This document shows positions 45,853 through 56,015 of a DNA stretch of 64,000 bases, one piece after another. The notes under the pieces were generated by a model. It worked only from the letters and a program-made list of their open reading frames with translations, did no database searches and was not told the DNA's origin. Within the stretch, counting starts at the first letter, position 1. The number at the start of each line of letters is the position of its first letter. The position numbers and the translations under genes are program-made. The DNA is from Comamonadaceae bacterium G21597-S1 (GTDB taxonomy: Bacteria; Pseudomonadota; Gammaproteobacteria; Burkholderiales; Burkholderiaceae_C), in NCBI GenBank assembly GCA_027214345.1, contig JAPWHR010000002.1:388301-452300 (forward strand), in the 5' to 3' direction.

Positions 45853-46956
45853 TCAGGCCGCGATCTGGTCCAGCGGCCAGCGCGGCCGCACGTCGAACGC
45901 ATAGTCGGTGCTGGCCTGCTGCCGGCCCGATTGCAGGCGCATCGCGCCGGCCAGCGCGATCATCGCGCCGTTGTCGGTGCACAGGTCCAGTTCCGGGTAA
46001 TGCACGCGCACGCCGCGCTTGCGCATCGCCGCATCCAGTTGCTGCCGCAGCAGGCGGTTCGCACCGACGCCGCCGGCCACGACCAGGCGCGCCAGGCCGG
46101 CGTCGGCCATCGCGGCCACCGACTTCTTCACCAGCACCTCGACGATGGCTGCCTCGGTCGATGCCGCAAGGTCGGCGCGGGTCGTGTCGGACAGTTGCCG
46201 CATCGCCTGGTCCAGCGCCAGGCCCTCGGACAGCCCGTGGGCCGCCACCAGCTTGCGGGCCTGGACCATCACCGCGGTCTTGAGGCCGGCAAACGAAAAG
46301 TCCAGGTTACCGCTGTGCAGCAGCGGGCGCGGCAGGCGGAACGCGGCCGGATCTCCCTGCTGCGCCAGCCGCGACAAGGCCGGCCCGCCCGGATACGGCA
46401 GCCCCATCAGCTTGGCCGACTTGTCGAACGCCTCGCCGGCGGCATCGTCGATGGTCTCGCCGAGCAGGTGGTACTGGCCGACGCCGTCGACCCGCATCAA
46501 CTGGGTATGCCCGCCCGACACCAGCAGGGCCACGAATGGAAACGCGGGCGGGTCCGCGCTCAGGAACGGCGACAGCAGATGGCCCTCGAGGTGGTGCACG
46601 CCCAATACCGGCTTGCCCAGCGCGGCGCCGAGCGCACAGGCGACCGCGGCGCCGACCAGCAGGGCCCCGGCCAGCCCGGGGCCGCGGGTGTAGGCCACGA
46701 CGTCGACCTGGCGCAGGCTGCAATCGGCCGCCTGCAGCACCTGGCGTGCGAGCGGCAACACCCGGCGGATATGGTCGCGGCTGGCCAGCTCCGGCACCAC
46801 GCCACCATAGGCCTGGTGCATGTCGATCTGGCTGTGCAAGGCATGTGCGAGCAGGGTCGGAACCGCGCCCGGCCGCGACCGGACCAGCGCAACGCCGGTT
46901 TCGTCACAGGAGGATTCGATTCCCAGCACCCGCAAGTCGGAAGGTTCTTTCTGCAT
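45853..46956 (-). CDS. tRNA N6-adenosine threonylcarbamoyltransferase
   Basis: The 367-residue ASKHA-fold protein transfers threonylcarbamoyl to A37 of tRNAs reading ANN codons. [10 protein letters not shown] starts the fold, HHLEGH (121-126, metal ligands His122 and His126) and [13 protein letters not shown] are diagnostic, and the C-terminal [13 protein letters not shown] supplies a further metal-binding Asp. Length is slightly above the E. coli protein. It stands alone, convergent with the aminotransferase. Confidence 0.95.
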   Translation of the reverse strand: MQKEPSDLRVLGIESSCDETGVALVRSRPGAVPTLLAHALHSQIDMHQAYGGVVPELASRDHIRRVLPLARQVLQAADCSLRQVDVVAYTRGPGLAGALLVGAAVACALGAALGKPVLGVHHLEGHLLSPFLSADPPAFPFVALLVSGGHTQLMRVDGVGQYHLLGETIDDAAGEAFDKSAKLMGLPYPGGPALSRLAQQGDPAAFRLPRPLLHSGNLDFSFAGLKTAVMVQARKLVAAHGLSEGLALDQAMRQLSDTTRADLAASTEAAIVEVLVKKSVAAMADAGLARLVVAGGVGANRLLRQQLDAAMRKRGVRVHYPELDLCTDNGAMIALAGAMRLQSGRQQASTDYAFDVRPRWPLDQIAA

Positions 46957-47080
46957 CGGGCCTGAAGTTTAGGTGCAAGCCGACCGGGGCGTGGTGGCGC
47001 TGCGTGTGCCGCGCCCGGAAACGACTCCCGGCGCCCTTCCGCACGGCCACTGGCGCGTTTCTTGCGCAAGCAGCGCCATC

Positions 47081-47734
47081 ATGCAAGCCGCGCTGCGCAT
47101 CGTCGTCGTCACCCCGGAACCGCCCTCGCTCGAGAGCGCGGTTGTCGGCGCCGGCGACCAGGGGCAGGACGATCGCTCACGTATCCTGCGTATCGCCTTG
47201 CTCGAGAACGGCTTCAACGTGGTCGCGTCCTTGCCGGCCGATGCCTATCTGCGCGAGCGGCTGGCCCAGCTGCAGCCCGACATGATCGTCGTCGACGCCG
47301 AAAGCGAAGTGCGCGATGCCCTCGAGCATGTCGTGATGGCCACCCGCGACGAACGCCGGCCCATCGTGCTGTTCACCAATGATGGCGACAGCGCCAATGC
47401 GCGCCATGCGGTGTCGGCCGGCGTATCGGCCTATATCGTCGCCGGCCTGTCGAGCGAACGCATCCGCCCCATCCTTGACATCGCGATGGCGCGGTTCGAG
47501 CAGGAACAAGCGCTGCGCCATCAGTTGACCGAAACCCGAAACGCACTGGACGCGCGCACCGCCGAATTGCAGGAACGCAAGCTGATCGACCGGGCCAAGG
47601 GCCTGCTGATGCAGCGCCACGGCCTGGGCGAACAACAGGCCTACGAGAAGCTGCGCAAGAGCGCCATGGACAAGAACCTGCGGCTGGCTGAAGTGGCGCA
47701 ACGCCTGCTCGACGCATTCGAACTGCTGGACTGA
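47081..47734 (+). CDS. ANTAR-domain antitermination regulator NasT
   Basis: The 217-residue protein has a response-regulator-like N-terminal domain (about 5-130, PDMIVVDAES carrying the acidic position) and a C-terminal ANTAR domain (about 155-215, LIDRAKGLLMQRHGLGEQQAYEKLRKSAM). ANTAR proteins bind paired hexaloop hairpins in mRNA and prevent terminator formation; exactly such a leader follows at 47888-48019. By precedent in Azotobacter and Pseudomonas, NasS holds NasT inactive until nitrate binds. Here nasT lies before the sigma-54-type promoter, so it is expressed independently of the operon it controls. The ATG at 47081 gives the family N-terminus. Confidence 0.9.
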   Translation: MQAALRIVVVTPEPPSLESAVVGAGDQGQDDRSRILRIALLENGFNVVASLPADAYLRERLAQLQPDMIVVDAESEVRDALEHVVMATRDERRPIVLFTNDGDSANARHAVSAGVSAYIVAGLSSERIRPILDIAMARFEQEQALRHQLTETRNALDARTAELQERKLIDRAKGLLMQRHGLGEQQAYEKLRKSAMDKNLRLAEVAQRLLDAFELLD

Positions 47735-47860
47735 AATGGTGCGGCGCACAATCTTGGTGCCGCCGCACCGGTCGGCGGAGAACGCGCACGGCCCGTCGCA
47801 TGCCGCGGATCGCGCGGTCTTCCCTTGCACAGCGGCTTTCGGACCTGTCTGCCACCGATC

Positions 47861-47876
47861 TGGCATGGCTATTGCA
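47861..47876 (+). promoter_or_regulatory. Sigma-54-type promoter of the nitrate assimilation operon
   Basis: TGGCATGGCTATTGCA matches the sigma-54 consensus TGGCACG-N4-TTGCA, with the GG and GC pairs separated by exactly ten bases. Transcription would begin near 47887, immediately before the leader hairpins. This implies activation by NtrC under nitrogen limitation, as in Klebsiella nasF. No NtrC site was resolved upstream. Confidence 0.75.
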
Positions 47877-47887
47877 TAAACGCAGGC

Positions 47888-47938
47888 GGCGGCCAACGGC
47901 GGTCGCCACAACGGTGCGAACCAATGGCGGTTGGCACC
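47888..47938 (+). ncRNA. ANTAR-responsive leader: two hexaloop hairpins
   Basis: Hairpin P1 (47888-47907) has GGCGGCC and GGTCGCC arms (one G-U pair) around the loop AACGGC. Hairpin P2 (47913-47938) has GGTGCGAACC and GGTTGGCACC arms (one internal mismatch) around AATGGC. Both loops are hexamers with A at position 1 and G at position 4, the defining ANTAR target. They lie just before the leader terminator, and NasT binding would favour readthrough. Confidence 0.85.
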
Positions 47939-47954
47939 CCGAATACGGACAAAG

Positions 47955-48019
47955 GCGTCCCCATTGCCGGTAGCGCGACCCCATGGTCGTGCCGCCGGCA
48001 ATGAGGACGCTTTTTTTTT
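47955..48019 (+). terminator. Leader terminator controlled by NasT
   Basis: GCGTCC...CATTGCCGG (47955-47970) pairs with CCGGCAATG...GGACGC (47995-48010) with one mismatched position, an inner hairpin fills the loop, and nine T residues follow (48011-48019). It lies 32 bp before the nasS start, so it would stop the operon unless antitermination occurs. Confidence 0.9.
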
Positions 48020-48050
48020 GCCCTGACCGCAGACCGAGAAAGGCCCCGAC

Positions 48051-49289
48051 GTGTCCGACCCCGACCGAGCGAACGCCCCGACACCGACCCCGCAGCATGC
48101 GCCGACCCCGGTATCCCGTGGCTCCGACGCACCGGAGCGCGACACGGTGCATGTCGGCACCATGGCGCTGACCGACTGCGCCAGCATCGTGATGGCCCAC
48201 GAACTGGGCCTCGACCGCAAGTACGGCGTGACCATCGTGCCCCACCGCGAATCGAGCTGGGCGAACGTGCGCGACAAGCTGGTCCACGGCAGCCTGGACA
48301 TGGCGCAGGCCCTGTACGGCATGGTGTACGGCATCCACCTGGGCGTGGGCACGTCGGCGGTCGACATGGCGGTGCTGATGACGCTCAATCGCAACGGCCA
48401 GGGTTTGTCGCTGGCACGACCGCTGGCCGAGAAGGGCGCGACCGACCTCGCCTCGTTGTGCACGCTGATGCGCCGCGAACCACGCGTCTACACGTTCGCC
48501 CAGACCTTTCCCACCGGCACCCACGCCATGTGGCTGAACTACTGGCTGGCCAGTGGCGGCATCGATCCGCTGACCGAGATCCGGTCCATCGTCGTGCCGC
48601 CGGCGCAGATGGTCGGTTATGTGCGCAAGGGGTCGATCGACGGGTTCTCCGCCGGCGAACCCTGGAACCATGTCGGCATCATGGAAGGCGTGTCGGTGCA
48701 TGCCGCCGCGTCGCAGGACGTCTGGCCCGACCATCCGGAGAAGGTGCTGGCCACACGCGGCGACTTCGCGCGCCGGTATCCGAACACCGCCCGCGCCGTG
48801 ATCATGGCGGTGCTCGAGGCCAGCCGGTGGATCGACGCCAATGCCGGCAACCGCATGCGCATGGCGGCCACCATCGCCGGCAGCGCCTATGTCAACGTGC
48901 CGGTCGACGTGATCCGCGAGCGCATCCTGGGCCGCTACCAGGACGGCCTGGGCCGGCAATGGCAGGACACGCACCCGATGCGTTTCTTCGACGACGGCCA
49001 GGTCAACTTTCCCTACCTGTCAGACGGCATGTGGTTCCTGACCCAGTTCAAGCGCTGGGGCCTGCTGCGCGCGCATCCCGACTACCAGGCCACCGCCCGG
49101 GCCATCAACCAGACCGCGCTGTACCGGCAGGCCGCATCGCAACTCGGCGTGTCGGCCCCCGAGGGCGACATGCGCACCAGCCGCCTGATCGACGGCGTGG
49201 TGTGGGACGGGACGAACCCGGCCCGTTATGCCGACGGCTTCGCGGTGCAGGCCAGGCCGCGCCATGCAACAGAACCCGTCACCGCCTGA
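48051..49289 (+). CDS. Cytoplasmic nitrate sensor NasS (NrtA-like protein without signal peptide)
   Basis: The 412-residue protein has the NrtA/CmpA-type nitrate-binding fold (VGTMALTDCASIVMAHELGLDRKYGV at about 36-61; GEPWNHVGIM; DGMWFLTQFKRWG). Unlike NrtA it has no signal peptide; its first 30 residues are Pro/Thr-rich and polar. That is the distinction between NasS sensors and transport proteins, so it probably sequesters NasT until nitrate or nitrite binds. The start is GTG at 48051 with GAGAAAGG seven bases upstream. Unusually, it lies after the terminator that it helps regulate, giving feedback on its own level. An alternative is a transport protein that has lost its leader. Confidence 0.82.
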   Translation: MSDPDRANAPTPTPQHAPTPVSRGSDAPERDTVHVGTMALTDCASIVMAHELGLDRKYGVTIVPHRESSWANVRDKLVHGSLDMAQALYGMVYGIHLGVGTSAVDMAVLMTLNRNGQGLSLARPLAEKGATDLASLCTLMRREPRVYTFAQTFPTGTHAMWLNYWLASGGIDPLTEIRSIVVPPAQMVGYVRKGSIDGFSAGEPWNHVGIMEGVSVHAAASQDVWPDHPEKVLATRGDFARRYPNTARAVIMAVLEASRWIDANAGNRMRMAATIAGSAYVNVPVDVIRERILGRYQDGLGRQWQDTHPMRFFDDGQVNFPYLSDGMWFLTQFKRWGLLRAHPDYQATARAINQTALYRQAASQLGVSAPEGDMRTSRLIDGVVWDGTNPARYADGFAVQARPRHATEPVTA

Positions 49290-49322
49290 CGACGATTTCA
49301 ACGACCTCAAATGGAGCCCACC

Positions 49323-50699
49323 ATGACCCACCACCCCCATCCCCTGCCCCGGCGCCGCTTCCTGGCCGGAGCCACGGCCCTCGTCGGTTCGAGCGCCGTG
49401 GGTCTGCCCGCAGCCGCCCAGTCCCGGGCCGCGCACCCCGAGAAGGAATCGCTGAAGTTCGGCTTCATCAAGCTCACCGACTGCGCACCGCTGGTCGTGG
49501 CCTACGAGAAACACTATTTCGAGGACGAAGGCCTGAACGTCTCGCTCGAAGCCCAGGCCAACTGGAAGGTGCTGCTGGACCGCGTCATCGACGGCCAGCT
49601 CGACGGCGCCCACATGCTGGCGGGCCAGCCGTTGGGCGCGACGATCGGCTTCGGCACCAAGGCCGACATCGTCACCGCGTTCAGCATGGATCTCAACGGC
49701 AATGCGATCACCGTGTCCAACGCGGTCTGGAACGAGATGAAACCGCTGCTGCCGATGGAAGGCGGCAAGGTCCGGCACCCGATCCAGGCAACCGCACTGA
49801 AGAAGGTCGTCGACAAGTGGAAGGCACAAGGCAAGCCGTTCAAGATGGGCATGGTGTTCCCGGTGTCCACGCACAACTACGAATTGCGGTACTGGCTCGC
49901 GGCCGGCGGACTGCATCCGGGCTACTACACCAGCAACGACATCAGCGGCACCAAGAGCGCCGACGTGTTGCTGTCGGTGACGCCGCCACCGCAGATGCCT
50001 TCGACGATGGAGGCCGGCACGATCCACGGTTATTGCGTCGGTGAACCCTGGAACCAGCAGGCCGTGTTCAAGGGCATCGGCGTGCCGGTCATCACCGACC
50101 ACCAGATCTGGAAACACAACCCGGAGAAGGTGTTCGGGGTCACGCGCAGCTGGGCGGACAAGAACCCGAACACCCACGTGGCCGTTGTCAAGGCACTGAT
50201 CCGGGCCTGCATGTGGCTCGATGCCAGCATGGCCAACCGCATCGAGGCGGTCAAGCTGTTGTCGAAGTCGAACTATGTCGGAGCCGACGAGGAGGTGATC
50301 GGCAACAGCATGACCGGCAGCTTCGAGTTCGAGAAAGGTGACAAGCGGCCAGCACCGGACTTCAACGTGTTCTTCCGCAACTTCGCGACCTACCCGTTCT
50401 ACAGCGACGCGATCTGGTACCTGACACAGATGCGCCGCTGGGGCCAGATCACCGAGACCAAGCCCGATCGCTGGTACATGGACGTCGCGAAGAAGGTCTA
50501 CCTGCCCGAGGTCTACATGCAGGCGGCCAAGGCGCTGGTGGCCGAAGGCAAGGCCAAGGATGCCGACTTTCCGGCCCGGTCCGACGGTTTCAAGGGGCCG
50601 CAGGACGGCTTCATCGACGGCATCGTCTATGACGGCCGCAAGCCCAACGACTACCTGGGCAAATTCAAGATCGGCCTCAAGCCGAGCGACACACTCTGA
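49323..50699 (+). CDS. Nitrate-binding protein NrtA
   Basis: The 458-residue protein has a twin-arginine signal ([20 protein letters not shown], cleavage near residue 35) and the NrtA fold: [52 protein letters not shown] and [15 protein letters not shown]. It captures nitrate in the periplasm for NrtB and the tandem ATPase. The ATG at 49323 has GGAG six bases upstream, better than the ATG at 49311. Export folded by Tat suggests cofactor- or calcium-dependent folding. Confidence 0.92.
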   Translation: MTHHPHPLPRRRFLAGATALVGSSAVGLPAAAQSRAAHPEKESLKFGFIKLTDCAPLVVAYEKHYFEDEGLNVSLEAQANWKVLLDRVIDGQLDGAHMLAGQPLGATIGFGTKADIVTAFSMDLNGNAITVSNAVWNEMKPLLPMEGGKVRHPIQATALKKVVDKWKAQGKPFKMGMVFPVSTHNYELRYWLAAGGLHPGYYTSNDISGTKSADVLLSVTPPPQMPSTMEAGTIHGYCVGEPWNQQAVFKGIGVPVITDHQIWKHNPEKVFGVTRSWADKNPNTHVAVVKALIRACMWLDASMANRIEAVKLLSKSNYVGADEEVIGNSMTGSFEFEKGDKRPAPDFNVFFRNFATYPFYSDAIWYLTQMRRWGQITETKPDRWYMDVAKKVYLPEVYMQAAKALVAEGKAKDADFPARSDGFKGPQDGFIDGIVYDGRKPNDYLGKFKIGLKPSDTL

Positions 50700-50722
50700 T
50701 CCCCCGTACCGGAGAACACGTC

Positions 50723-51688
50723 ATGGAACTGGTACAGAAGATCTTCGGCGGCGCCAGCCTCGACCCGCGCTCGCTGGCGCGCAACATGGGCACCGCCCTG
50801 GTCGTGCCCATGCTGGCACTGGTCTTGTTCGTGGCCTTGTGGGCCGGCATCGCGCCGCGCATCGAGACCAGTCTGGGCGCCTTTCCCGGGCCGGTCCAGG
50901 TGCTCGAGCAGACCCAGGTGTTGTGGGCCGACCACCTGAACGAGCGGCGCCGCAGCGCCGAGTTCTACCAGCGCCAGGACGCGCGCAACAAGGAGCGGCT
51001 GGCCGAGGACCCGAACTACCAGCCGCGCCACTTCGTCTACAACGGCAAGCCGACCTTCCTGGACCAGATCGTCACCAGCCTGGTCACGGTGTTCACCGGC
51101 TTCCTGCTGGCCACCGTGGTGGCGGTGCCGCTGGGCATCCTGGCGGGCTCCTCGCGCATCGTGCAGGCGGCGATCAACCCGATCGTCCAGATCTTCCGGC
51201 CGGTCTCGCCGCTGGCATGGCTGCCCATCGTCACGCTGATCGTCAGCGCCGTATATGTCACCAGCGGCACGCCGATGTTCCAGAAGTCGTTCCTGATCTC
51301 GGCCATCACCGTGACGCTGTGCTCGTTGTGGACGACGCTGATCAACACCGCCGTCGGCGTCACCTCGGTCGACAAGGACCTGGTCAACGTCGGCAAGGTG
51401 TTGCAGCTGCCGCTGGGCACACGGGTACGCCGCATCATCCTGCCCTCGGCCCTGCCCTACATCTTCACCGGCATGCGGCTGTCGCTGGGCGTGGGCTGGA
51501 TGGTGTTGATCGCCGCCGAGATGCTGGCGCAGAACCCTGGTCTGGGCAAGTTCGTCTGGGACGAATTCCAGAACGGCAGCTCCGACTCGCTGAGCCGCAT
51601 CATGGTTGCGGTACTGACGATCGGCCTGATCGGATTCGCACTCGATCGCCTGATGCAGCTGCTGCAGAACGCGGTTGAGCACAAGTAG
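50723..51688 (+). CDS. Nitrate ABC transporter permease NrtB
   Basis: The 321-residue membrane protein has an N-terminal helix (about 24-44), a polar periplasmic insertion (about 50-110, [20 protein letters not shown]) and a binding-protein-dependent permease domain with the coupling motif [26 protein letters not shown]. It forms the transport channel as a dimer. GGAG precedes the start. Confidence 0.92.
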   Translation: MELVQKIFGGASLDPRSLARNMGTALVVPMLALVLFVALWAGIAPRIETSLGAFPGPVQVLEQTQVLWADHLNERRRSAEFYQRQDARNKERLAEDPNYQPRHFVYNGKPTFLDQIVTSLVTVFTGFLLATVVAVPLGILAGSSRIVQAAINPIVQIFRPVSPLAWLPIVTLIVSAVYVTSGTPMFQKSFLISAITVTLCSLWTTLINTAVGVTSVDKDLVNVGKVLQLPLGTRVRRIILPSALPYIFTGMRLSLGVGWMVLIAAEMLAQNPGLGKFVWDEFQNGSSDSLSRIMVAVLTIGLIGFALDRLMQLLQNAVEHK

Positions 51689-51704
51689 ACCGGAGCGCAG
51701 CACC

Positions 51705-53555
51705 ATGACACTCGCGATGCGAACCCCAGTTGCCCTGCATATCCCGACGGCAGCGCCGCCGACCGAACCGGTCGCCGATACCCCCGCGCTGAACGCGGTT
51801 CCGGGCGCCGCCGCCCTCGAACTGCGCGACGTCTGCAAGAGTCATGGCAGCGGCGCCGCCCGCTCCGAGGTGCTCGAGGGACTGAACCTGCGCGTCGAGC
51901 CGGGCGAATTCGTCGCCATCGTCGGTTTCTCCGGCAGCGGCAAGACCACGCTGGTCAGCCTGCTGGCCGGCCTGCTGCGGGCCGACAGCGGCGAGGTGCT
52001 CAAGAACGGCCGGGCCATCACCGGCCCCGGTCCGGATCGCGGTGTCGTGTTCCAGAGTTATTCGCTGATGCCTTGGCTGACCGTGCAGCAGAACATCGCA
52101 CTGGCGGTAGACCAGGTCTGTGCCGGGCAGCCGGCGGCGCAACGCGCGGCGCGCGTGAAGCACTATGTCGCCATGGTCGGCCTGAGCGCGGCGGCCGACA
52201 AGAAACCGGCCCAGCTGTCCGGCGGCATGCGCCAGCGCGTCTCGGTGGCACGGGCGCTGGCCACCGATCCGGACGTGCTGTTGATGGACGAGCCGCTATC
52301 GGCGCTCGACGCGTTGACGCGCGCCAACCTGCAGGACGAGATCGTGCGCATCTGGAGCGAAGACCACAAGACCGTGCTGTTGATCACCAACGACGTGGAC
52401 GAGGCGCTGATGATGGCCGACCGCATCATTCCGCTGCAGACCGGTCCGCGCGCGCGGCTGGGCCCCTCGTTCGACGTAGCCATTGCGCGACCGCGCGACC
52501 GCCGCGCGATGAACCACGATGCGCACTTCCAGAAGCTGCGCGCCGACATCACCCAGCACCTGCTGGGCATGGCGCAGCAACGCGATGCGGGCCAGGGCGC
52601 ACAGGTCATCCCCTTGCCCACCCTCACGCCCCGGCCGGTCGGGGAACATCGTCCACCCACGCTGGCCAGCATCGCCCGGCTGCGCCACGCGGCGCAGGCC
52701 GAGCGCATCGAGGCACAGGTGGCCACGGTGGCCGACGCCGCGCCCGGCGCCCACGACGAAACCCGCACGCACGGCGAACGTTTCGTCGACTTCTCCGAGG
52801 TCGTGAAGGTCTATCCCGGCGCCAAGGGACCGCAGACCGTGGTCGACGGCTTCGACCTGAAGATCCGCCAGGGCGAGTTCATCTCGGTGATCGGCCATTC
52901 GGGTTGCGGCAAGTCGACGGTGTTGTCGATGATGGCCGGCCTGACCGATGTCAGCGGCGGCGTCATCGTGCTCGACGGGCGCGAGGTCGCCGACGCCGGA
53001 CCCGACCGCGGGCTGGTGTTCCAGGCCCCCAGCCTGGTACCGTGGCTCAGCGCCTTCGACAACGTGATGCTGGGCGTGGCCCGCGTGTTTCCGCATGCGT
53101 CGCGCAGCGAACGCGAGAACACCGTCGCCTACTACCTGTCCAAGGTCGGCCTGGGCAACGCGATGCACAAGCGCGCATCCGAGTTGTCCAACGGCATGAA
53201 GCAACGTGTCGGCATCGCACGGGCGTTCGCGCTCAACCCGAAGATGCTGCTGCTCGACGAGCCCTTCGGCATGCTGGATTCGCTGACCCGCTGGGAGTTG
53301 CAGCAGGTGTTGATGGAGGTCTGGTCGCGCAGCCAGGTCACGGCAATGATGGTCACGCACGACGTCGACGAGGCCATCCTGCTGGCCGACCGGGTCGTGA
53401 TGATGACCAACGGGCCCCGCGCGAAGATCGGCCGCGTCCTGGACGTGCCATTGCCGCGTCCCCGTTCGCGCGAGGCGCTGGTGGCGCATCCGCAGTATTA
53501 CGCGCTGCGCGAGGAGCTGATCGGCTTCCTGGCCGACTGCGGCCGCCAGCATTGA
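51705..53555 (+). CDS. Tandem ABC ATPase of the nitrate transporter (two nucleotide-binding domains)
   Basis: The 616-residue protein contains two complete ABC ATPase domains joined by a linker of about 70 residues. Domain 1 has Walker [10 protein letters not shown] (74-82), signature LSGGMRQR (171-178) and Walker B LLMDEP; domain 2 has GHSGCGKST (397-405), LSNGMKQR (494-501) and LLLDEP. The two halves are not equivalent: domain 1 has Asn229 in LITND where the H-loop histidine belongs, and domain 2 has a variant signature. The predicted pair therefore has one canonical site (domain 2 with the domain 1 signature) and one degenerate site. It replaces separate NrtC and NrtD. ATG at 51705 has GGAG nine bases upstream. 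Confidence 0.88.
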   Translation: MTLAMRTPVALHIPTAAPPTEPVADTPALNAVPGAAALELRDVCKSHGSGAARSEVLEGLNLRVEPGEFVAIVGFSGSGKTTLVSLLAGLLRADSGEVLKNGRAITGPGPDRGVVFQSYSLMPWLTVQQNIALAVDQVCAGQPAAQRAARVKHYVAMVGLSAAADKKPAQLSGGMRQRVSVARALATDPDVLLMDEPLSALDALTRANLQDEIVRIWSEDHKTVLLITNDVDEALMMADRIIPLQTGPRARLGPSFDVAIARPRDRRAMNHDAHFQKLRADITQHLLGMAQQRDAGQGAQVIPLPTLTPRPVGEHRPPTLASIARLRHAAQAERIEAQVATVADAAPGAHDETRTHGERFVDFSEVVKVYPGAKGPQTVVDGFDLKIRQGEFISVIGHSGCGKSTVLSMMAGLTDVSGGVIVLDGREVADAGPDRGLVFQAPSLVPWLSAFDNVMLGVARVFPHASRSERENTVAYYLSKVGLGNAMHKRASELSNGMKQRVGIARAFALNPKMLLLDEPFGMLDSLTRWELQQVLMEVWSRSQVTAMMVTHDVDEAILLADRVVMMTNGPRAKIGRVLDVPLPRPRSREALVAHPQYYALREELIGFLADCGRQH

Positions 53556-53579
53556 ACCCTTGAGGACACGAGGCACAAC

Positions 53580-56015
53580 ATGACCAAGATGAAACTGGTG
53601 CTGGTGGGCAACGGCATGGCCGGCGTGCGTACGCTGGAGGAGCTGCTCAAGCTCGATCCCGCGCTCTACGACATCACCGTTTTCGGCGCCGAGCCCCATC
53701 CCAACTACAACCGCATCCTGCTCTCGCCGGTGCTTGCCGGCGAGCAGACGATGGACGAGATCGTGCTCAACAGCTGGGACTGGTATCGCGACAACGGCAT
53801 CACGCTGTACGCCGGCAGGAAAGTCAACCAGGTCGACCGGGTCCGCCGCATCGTGCGCGCCGAGGACGGCACCGAGGCGCCCTACGACCGCCTGCTGCTG
53901 TGCACCGGCTCCAACCCCTTCATGCTGCCGGTGCCGGGCAAGGACCTGCAGGGCGTGCTCGCCTACCGCGACATTGCCGACACCGAGGCCATGATTGCGG
54001 CGGCCAGCAGCCACCGCAAGGCGGTCGTCATCGGCGGCGGCCTGCTCGGGCTGGAAGCCGCCAACGGCCTGATGCGCCGCGGCATGGAGGTCACCGTGGT
54101 CCACGTTGCTCCGTGGCTGATGGAGCGCCAGCTCGACGACGTGGCGGGCAAGCTGCTGCAGAAGTCTCTGGAAGAGCGAGGCCTGCAATTCCGGATCGGT
54201 GCGCAGACGCAGGAACTGCTGGGCGGCGCCGACGGACGGGTGCGCGCGATCCGCTTCAAGGACGGCACCGAGCAGGACACGGACCTGGTGGTGATGGCGG
54301 TCGGCATCCGCCCCAACACCGCGCTGGCCGAAAACATGCGGCTGCAGGTCGAGCGCGGCATCGTCGTCAACGACACCATGCAGACCGTCACCGATCCGCG
54401 CATCTATTCGGTCGGCGAATGCGCCGCCCACCGCGGCATCGCCTACGGCCTGGTGGCTCCGCTGTTCGAGCAGGCCAAGGTTGCGGCCAACCATCTGGCG
54501 CAGATGGGCATCGGGCGCTACCAGGGTTCGCTGACTTCGACCAAGCTCAAGGTCACCGGCATCGACCTGTTCTCGGCCGGCCAGTTCATGGGCGGCGAAG
54601 GCACCGAGGAGATCGTCATGTCCGACCCCTTCGGCGGCGTCTACAAGCGGCTGGTGATCAAGGACGACAAGCTGGTCGGCGCCTGCCTGTATGGCGACAC
54701 GGTCGACGGCAGCTGGTACTTCAAGCTGCTGCGCGACGGGCGCAGCGTGGCCGACATCCGCGACAAGCTGATGTTCGGCGAATCGAACATCGGCGACGTC
54801 GGCCACGAAGGCCACAACAAGGCCGCCGCCATGCCCGACGACGCCGAGGTCTGCGGCTGCAACGGCGTACGCAAGGGCACGATCTGCAAGGCGATCAAGG
54901 ACAAGGGCCTGTTCACGCTCGAAGAGGTGCGCAAGCACACCAAGGCCAGCAGCAGCTGCGGCTCGTGCACCGGCCTGGTCGAGCAGCTGCTGATGTTCAC
55001 CGCCGGCGGTGACTATTCGGCCACGCCCAGGCTCAAGGCCATGTGCGGCTGCACCGAGCTGGGCCACCAGGCGGTGCGCGACGCAATCAACCAGCACAAG
55101 TTGCTGACCATCGCCGATGTGTACGCCCGGCTGAACTGGAGCACCCCGAACGGCTGCGCGAGCTGCCGCCCGGCGATCAACTACTACCTGATTTCGAGCT
55201 GGCCCAAGGAGGCGAAGGACGATCCGCAAAGCCGCTTCATCAACGAACGCAGCCACGCCAACATCCAGAAGGACGGCACCTATTCGGTGATCCCGCGCAT
55301 GTGGGGCGGCGAGACCACGGCCTCCGAGTTGCGGCGCATCGCCGACGTGGTCGACAAATACCAGATCCCGACCGTCAAGGTCACCGGCGGTCAGCGCATC
55401 GACCTGCTGGGCGTCAAGAAGGAAGACCTGGCCAACGTCTGGAAGGACATCGGCATGCCCAGCGGCCATGCCTATGCCAAGGCGCTGCGCACCGTCAAGA
55501 CCTGCGTCGGCTCGGAATGGTGCCGCATGGGCACGCAGGACTCGACCCGGATGGGCAAGGACCTGGAACGCGCGATGTGGCGCATGTACGCACCGCACAA
55601 GGTCAAGTTCGCGGTCAGCGGCTGCCCGCGCAACTGCGCCGAGGCCGGCATCAAGGACGTCGGCATCATCGGCGTCGACTCAGGCTGGGAGATGTACATC
55701 GCCGGCAACGGCGGCATCAAGACCGAGGTCGCGCATTTCTTCACCAAGCTCAGGACGGCGGCCGAGGTGCTCGAATACACCGGTGCGTTCTGCCAACTCT
55801 ACCGCGAGGAGGGCTGGTACCTGGAGCGCACCGTGCATTTCGTCGCCCGGGTCGGGCTGGACTATGTCAAGAAGCGCATCCTGGAGGATGCGGCGGGACG
55901 CCAGGCCTTGTGGGAGAAGCTGCAGTTCAGCCTGGACGGCGAGCCCGACCCCTGGTTCGAACACGACAAGGCCGCGCTCGACCAGCGCCAGTTTGCCCGG
56001 CTGGAGGTCGCATGA
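53580..56015 (+). CDS. Assimilatory nitrite reductase [NAD(P)H] large subunit NirB
   Basis: The 811-residue protein has an FAD/NAD(P) reductase domain (VGNGMAGVRTLEEL at 8-21; IGGGLLGLEAANGL near 150), BFD-like 2Fe-2S domains (CGCNGVRKGTICKAI; SSCGSCTGLV; CGCTELGHQAV; GCASCRPAINYY) and a C-terminal sirohaem/4Fe-4S domain with Cys642 and Cys648 (CVGSEWC) and Cys682 and Cys686 (CPRNC). It reduces nitrite to ammonium in the cytoplasm. It starts 25 bp after the ATPase gene and overlaps nirD by four bases. Confidence 0.96.
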   Translation: MTKMKLVLVGNGMAGVRTLEELLKLDPALYDITVFGAEPHPNYNRILLSPVLAGEQTMDEIVLNSWDWYRDNGITLYAGRKVNQVDRVRRIVRAEDGTEAPYDRLLLCTGSNPFMLPVPGKDLQGVLAYRDIADTEAMIAAASSHRKAVVIGGGLLGLEAANGLMRRGMEVTVVHVAPWLMERQLDDVAGKLLQKSLEERGLQFRIGAQTQELLGGADGRVRAIRFKDGTEQDTDLVVMAVGIRPNTALAENMRLQVERGIVVNDTMQTVTDPRIYSVGECAAHRGIAYGLVAPLFEQAKVAANHLAQMGIGRYQGSLTSTKLKVTGIDLFSAGQFMGGEGTEEIVMSDPFGGVYKRLVIKDDKLVGACLYGDTVDGSWYFKLLRDGRSVADIRDKLMFGESNIGDVGHEGHNKAAAMPDDAEVCGCNGVRKGTICKAIKDKGLFTLEEVRKHTKASSSCGSCTGLVEQLLMFTAGGDYSATPRLKAMCGCTELGHQAVRDAINQHKLLTIADVYARLNWSTPNGCASCRPAINYYLISSWPKEAKDDPQSRFINERSHANIQKDGTYSVIPRMWGGETTASELRRIADVVDKYQIPTVKVTGGQRIDLLGVKKEDLANVWKDIGMPSGHAYAKALRTVKTCVGSEWCRMGTQDSTRMGKDLERAMWRMYAPHKVKFAVSGCPRNCAEAGIKDVGIIGVDSGWEMYIAGNGGIKTEVAHFFTKLRTAAEVLEYTGAFCQLYREEGWYLERTVHFVARVGLDYVKKRILEDAAGRQALWEKLQFSLDGEPDPWFEHDKAALDQRQFARLEVA

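Noticed and set aside
47739-47768. GTGCGGC/GCCGCAC hairpin after nasT as a third ANTAR hairpin
   Set aside because: The loop has seven bases and lacks G at position 4, it lies before the sigma-54-type promoter, and no T-run follows; at most a weak structure at the end of nasT.
52296-55598. A 1100-codon minus-strand frame opposite the nitrate ATPase and nirB
   Set aside because: The opposite strand carries unambiguous ABC ATPase and NirB sequences; the antisense translation has no motifs.
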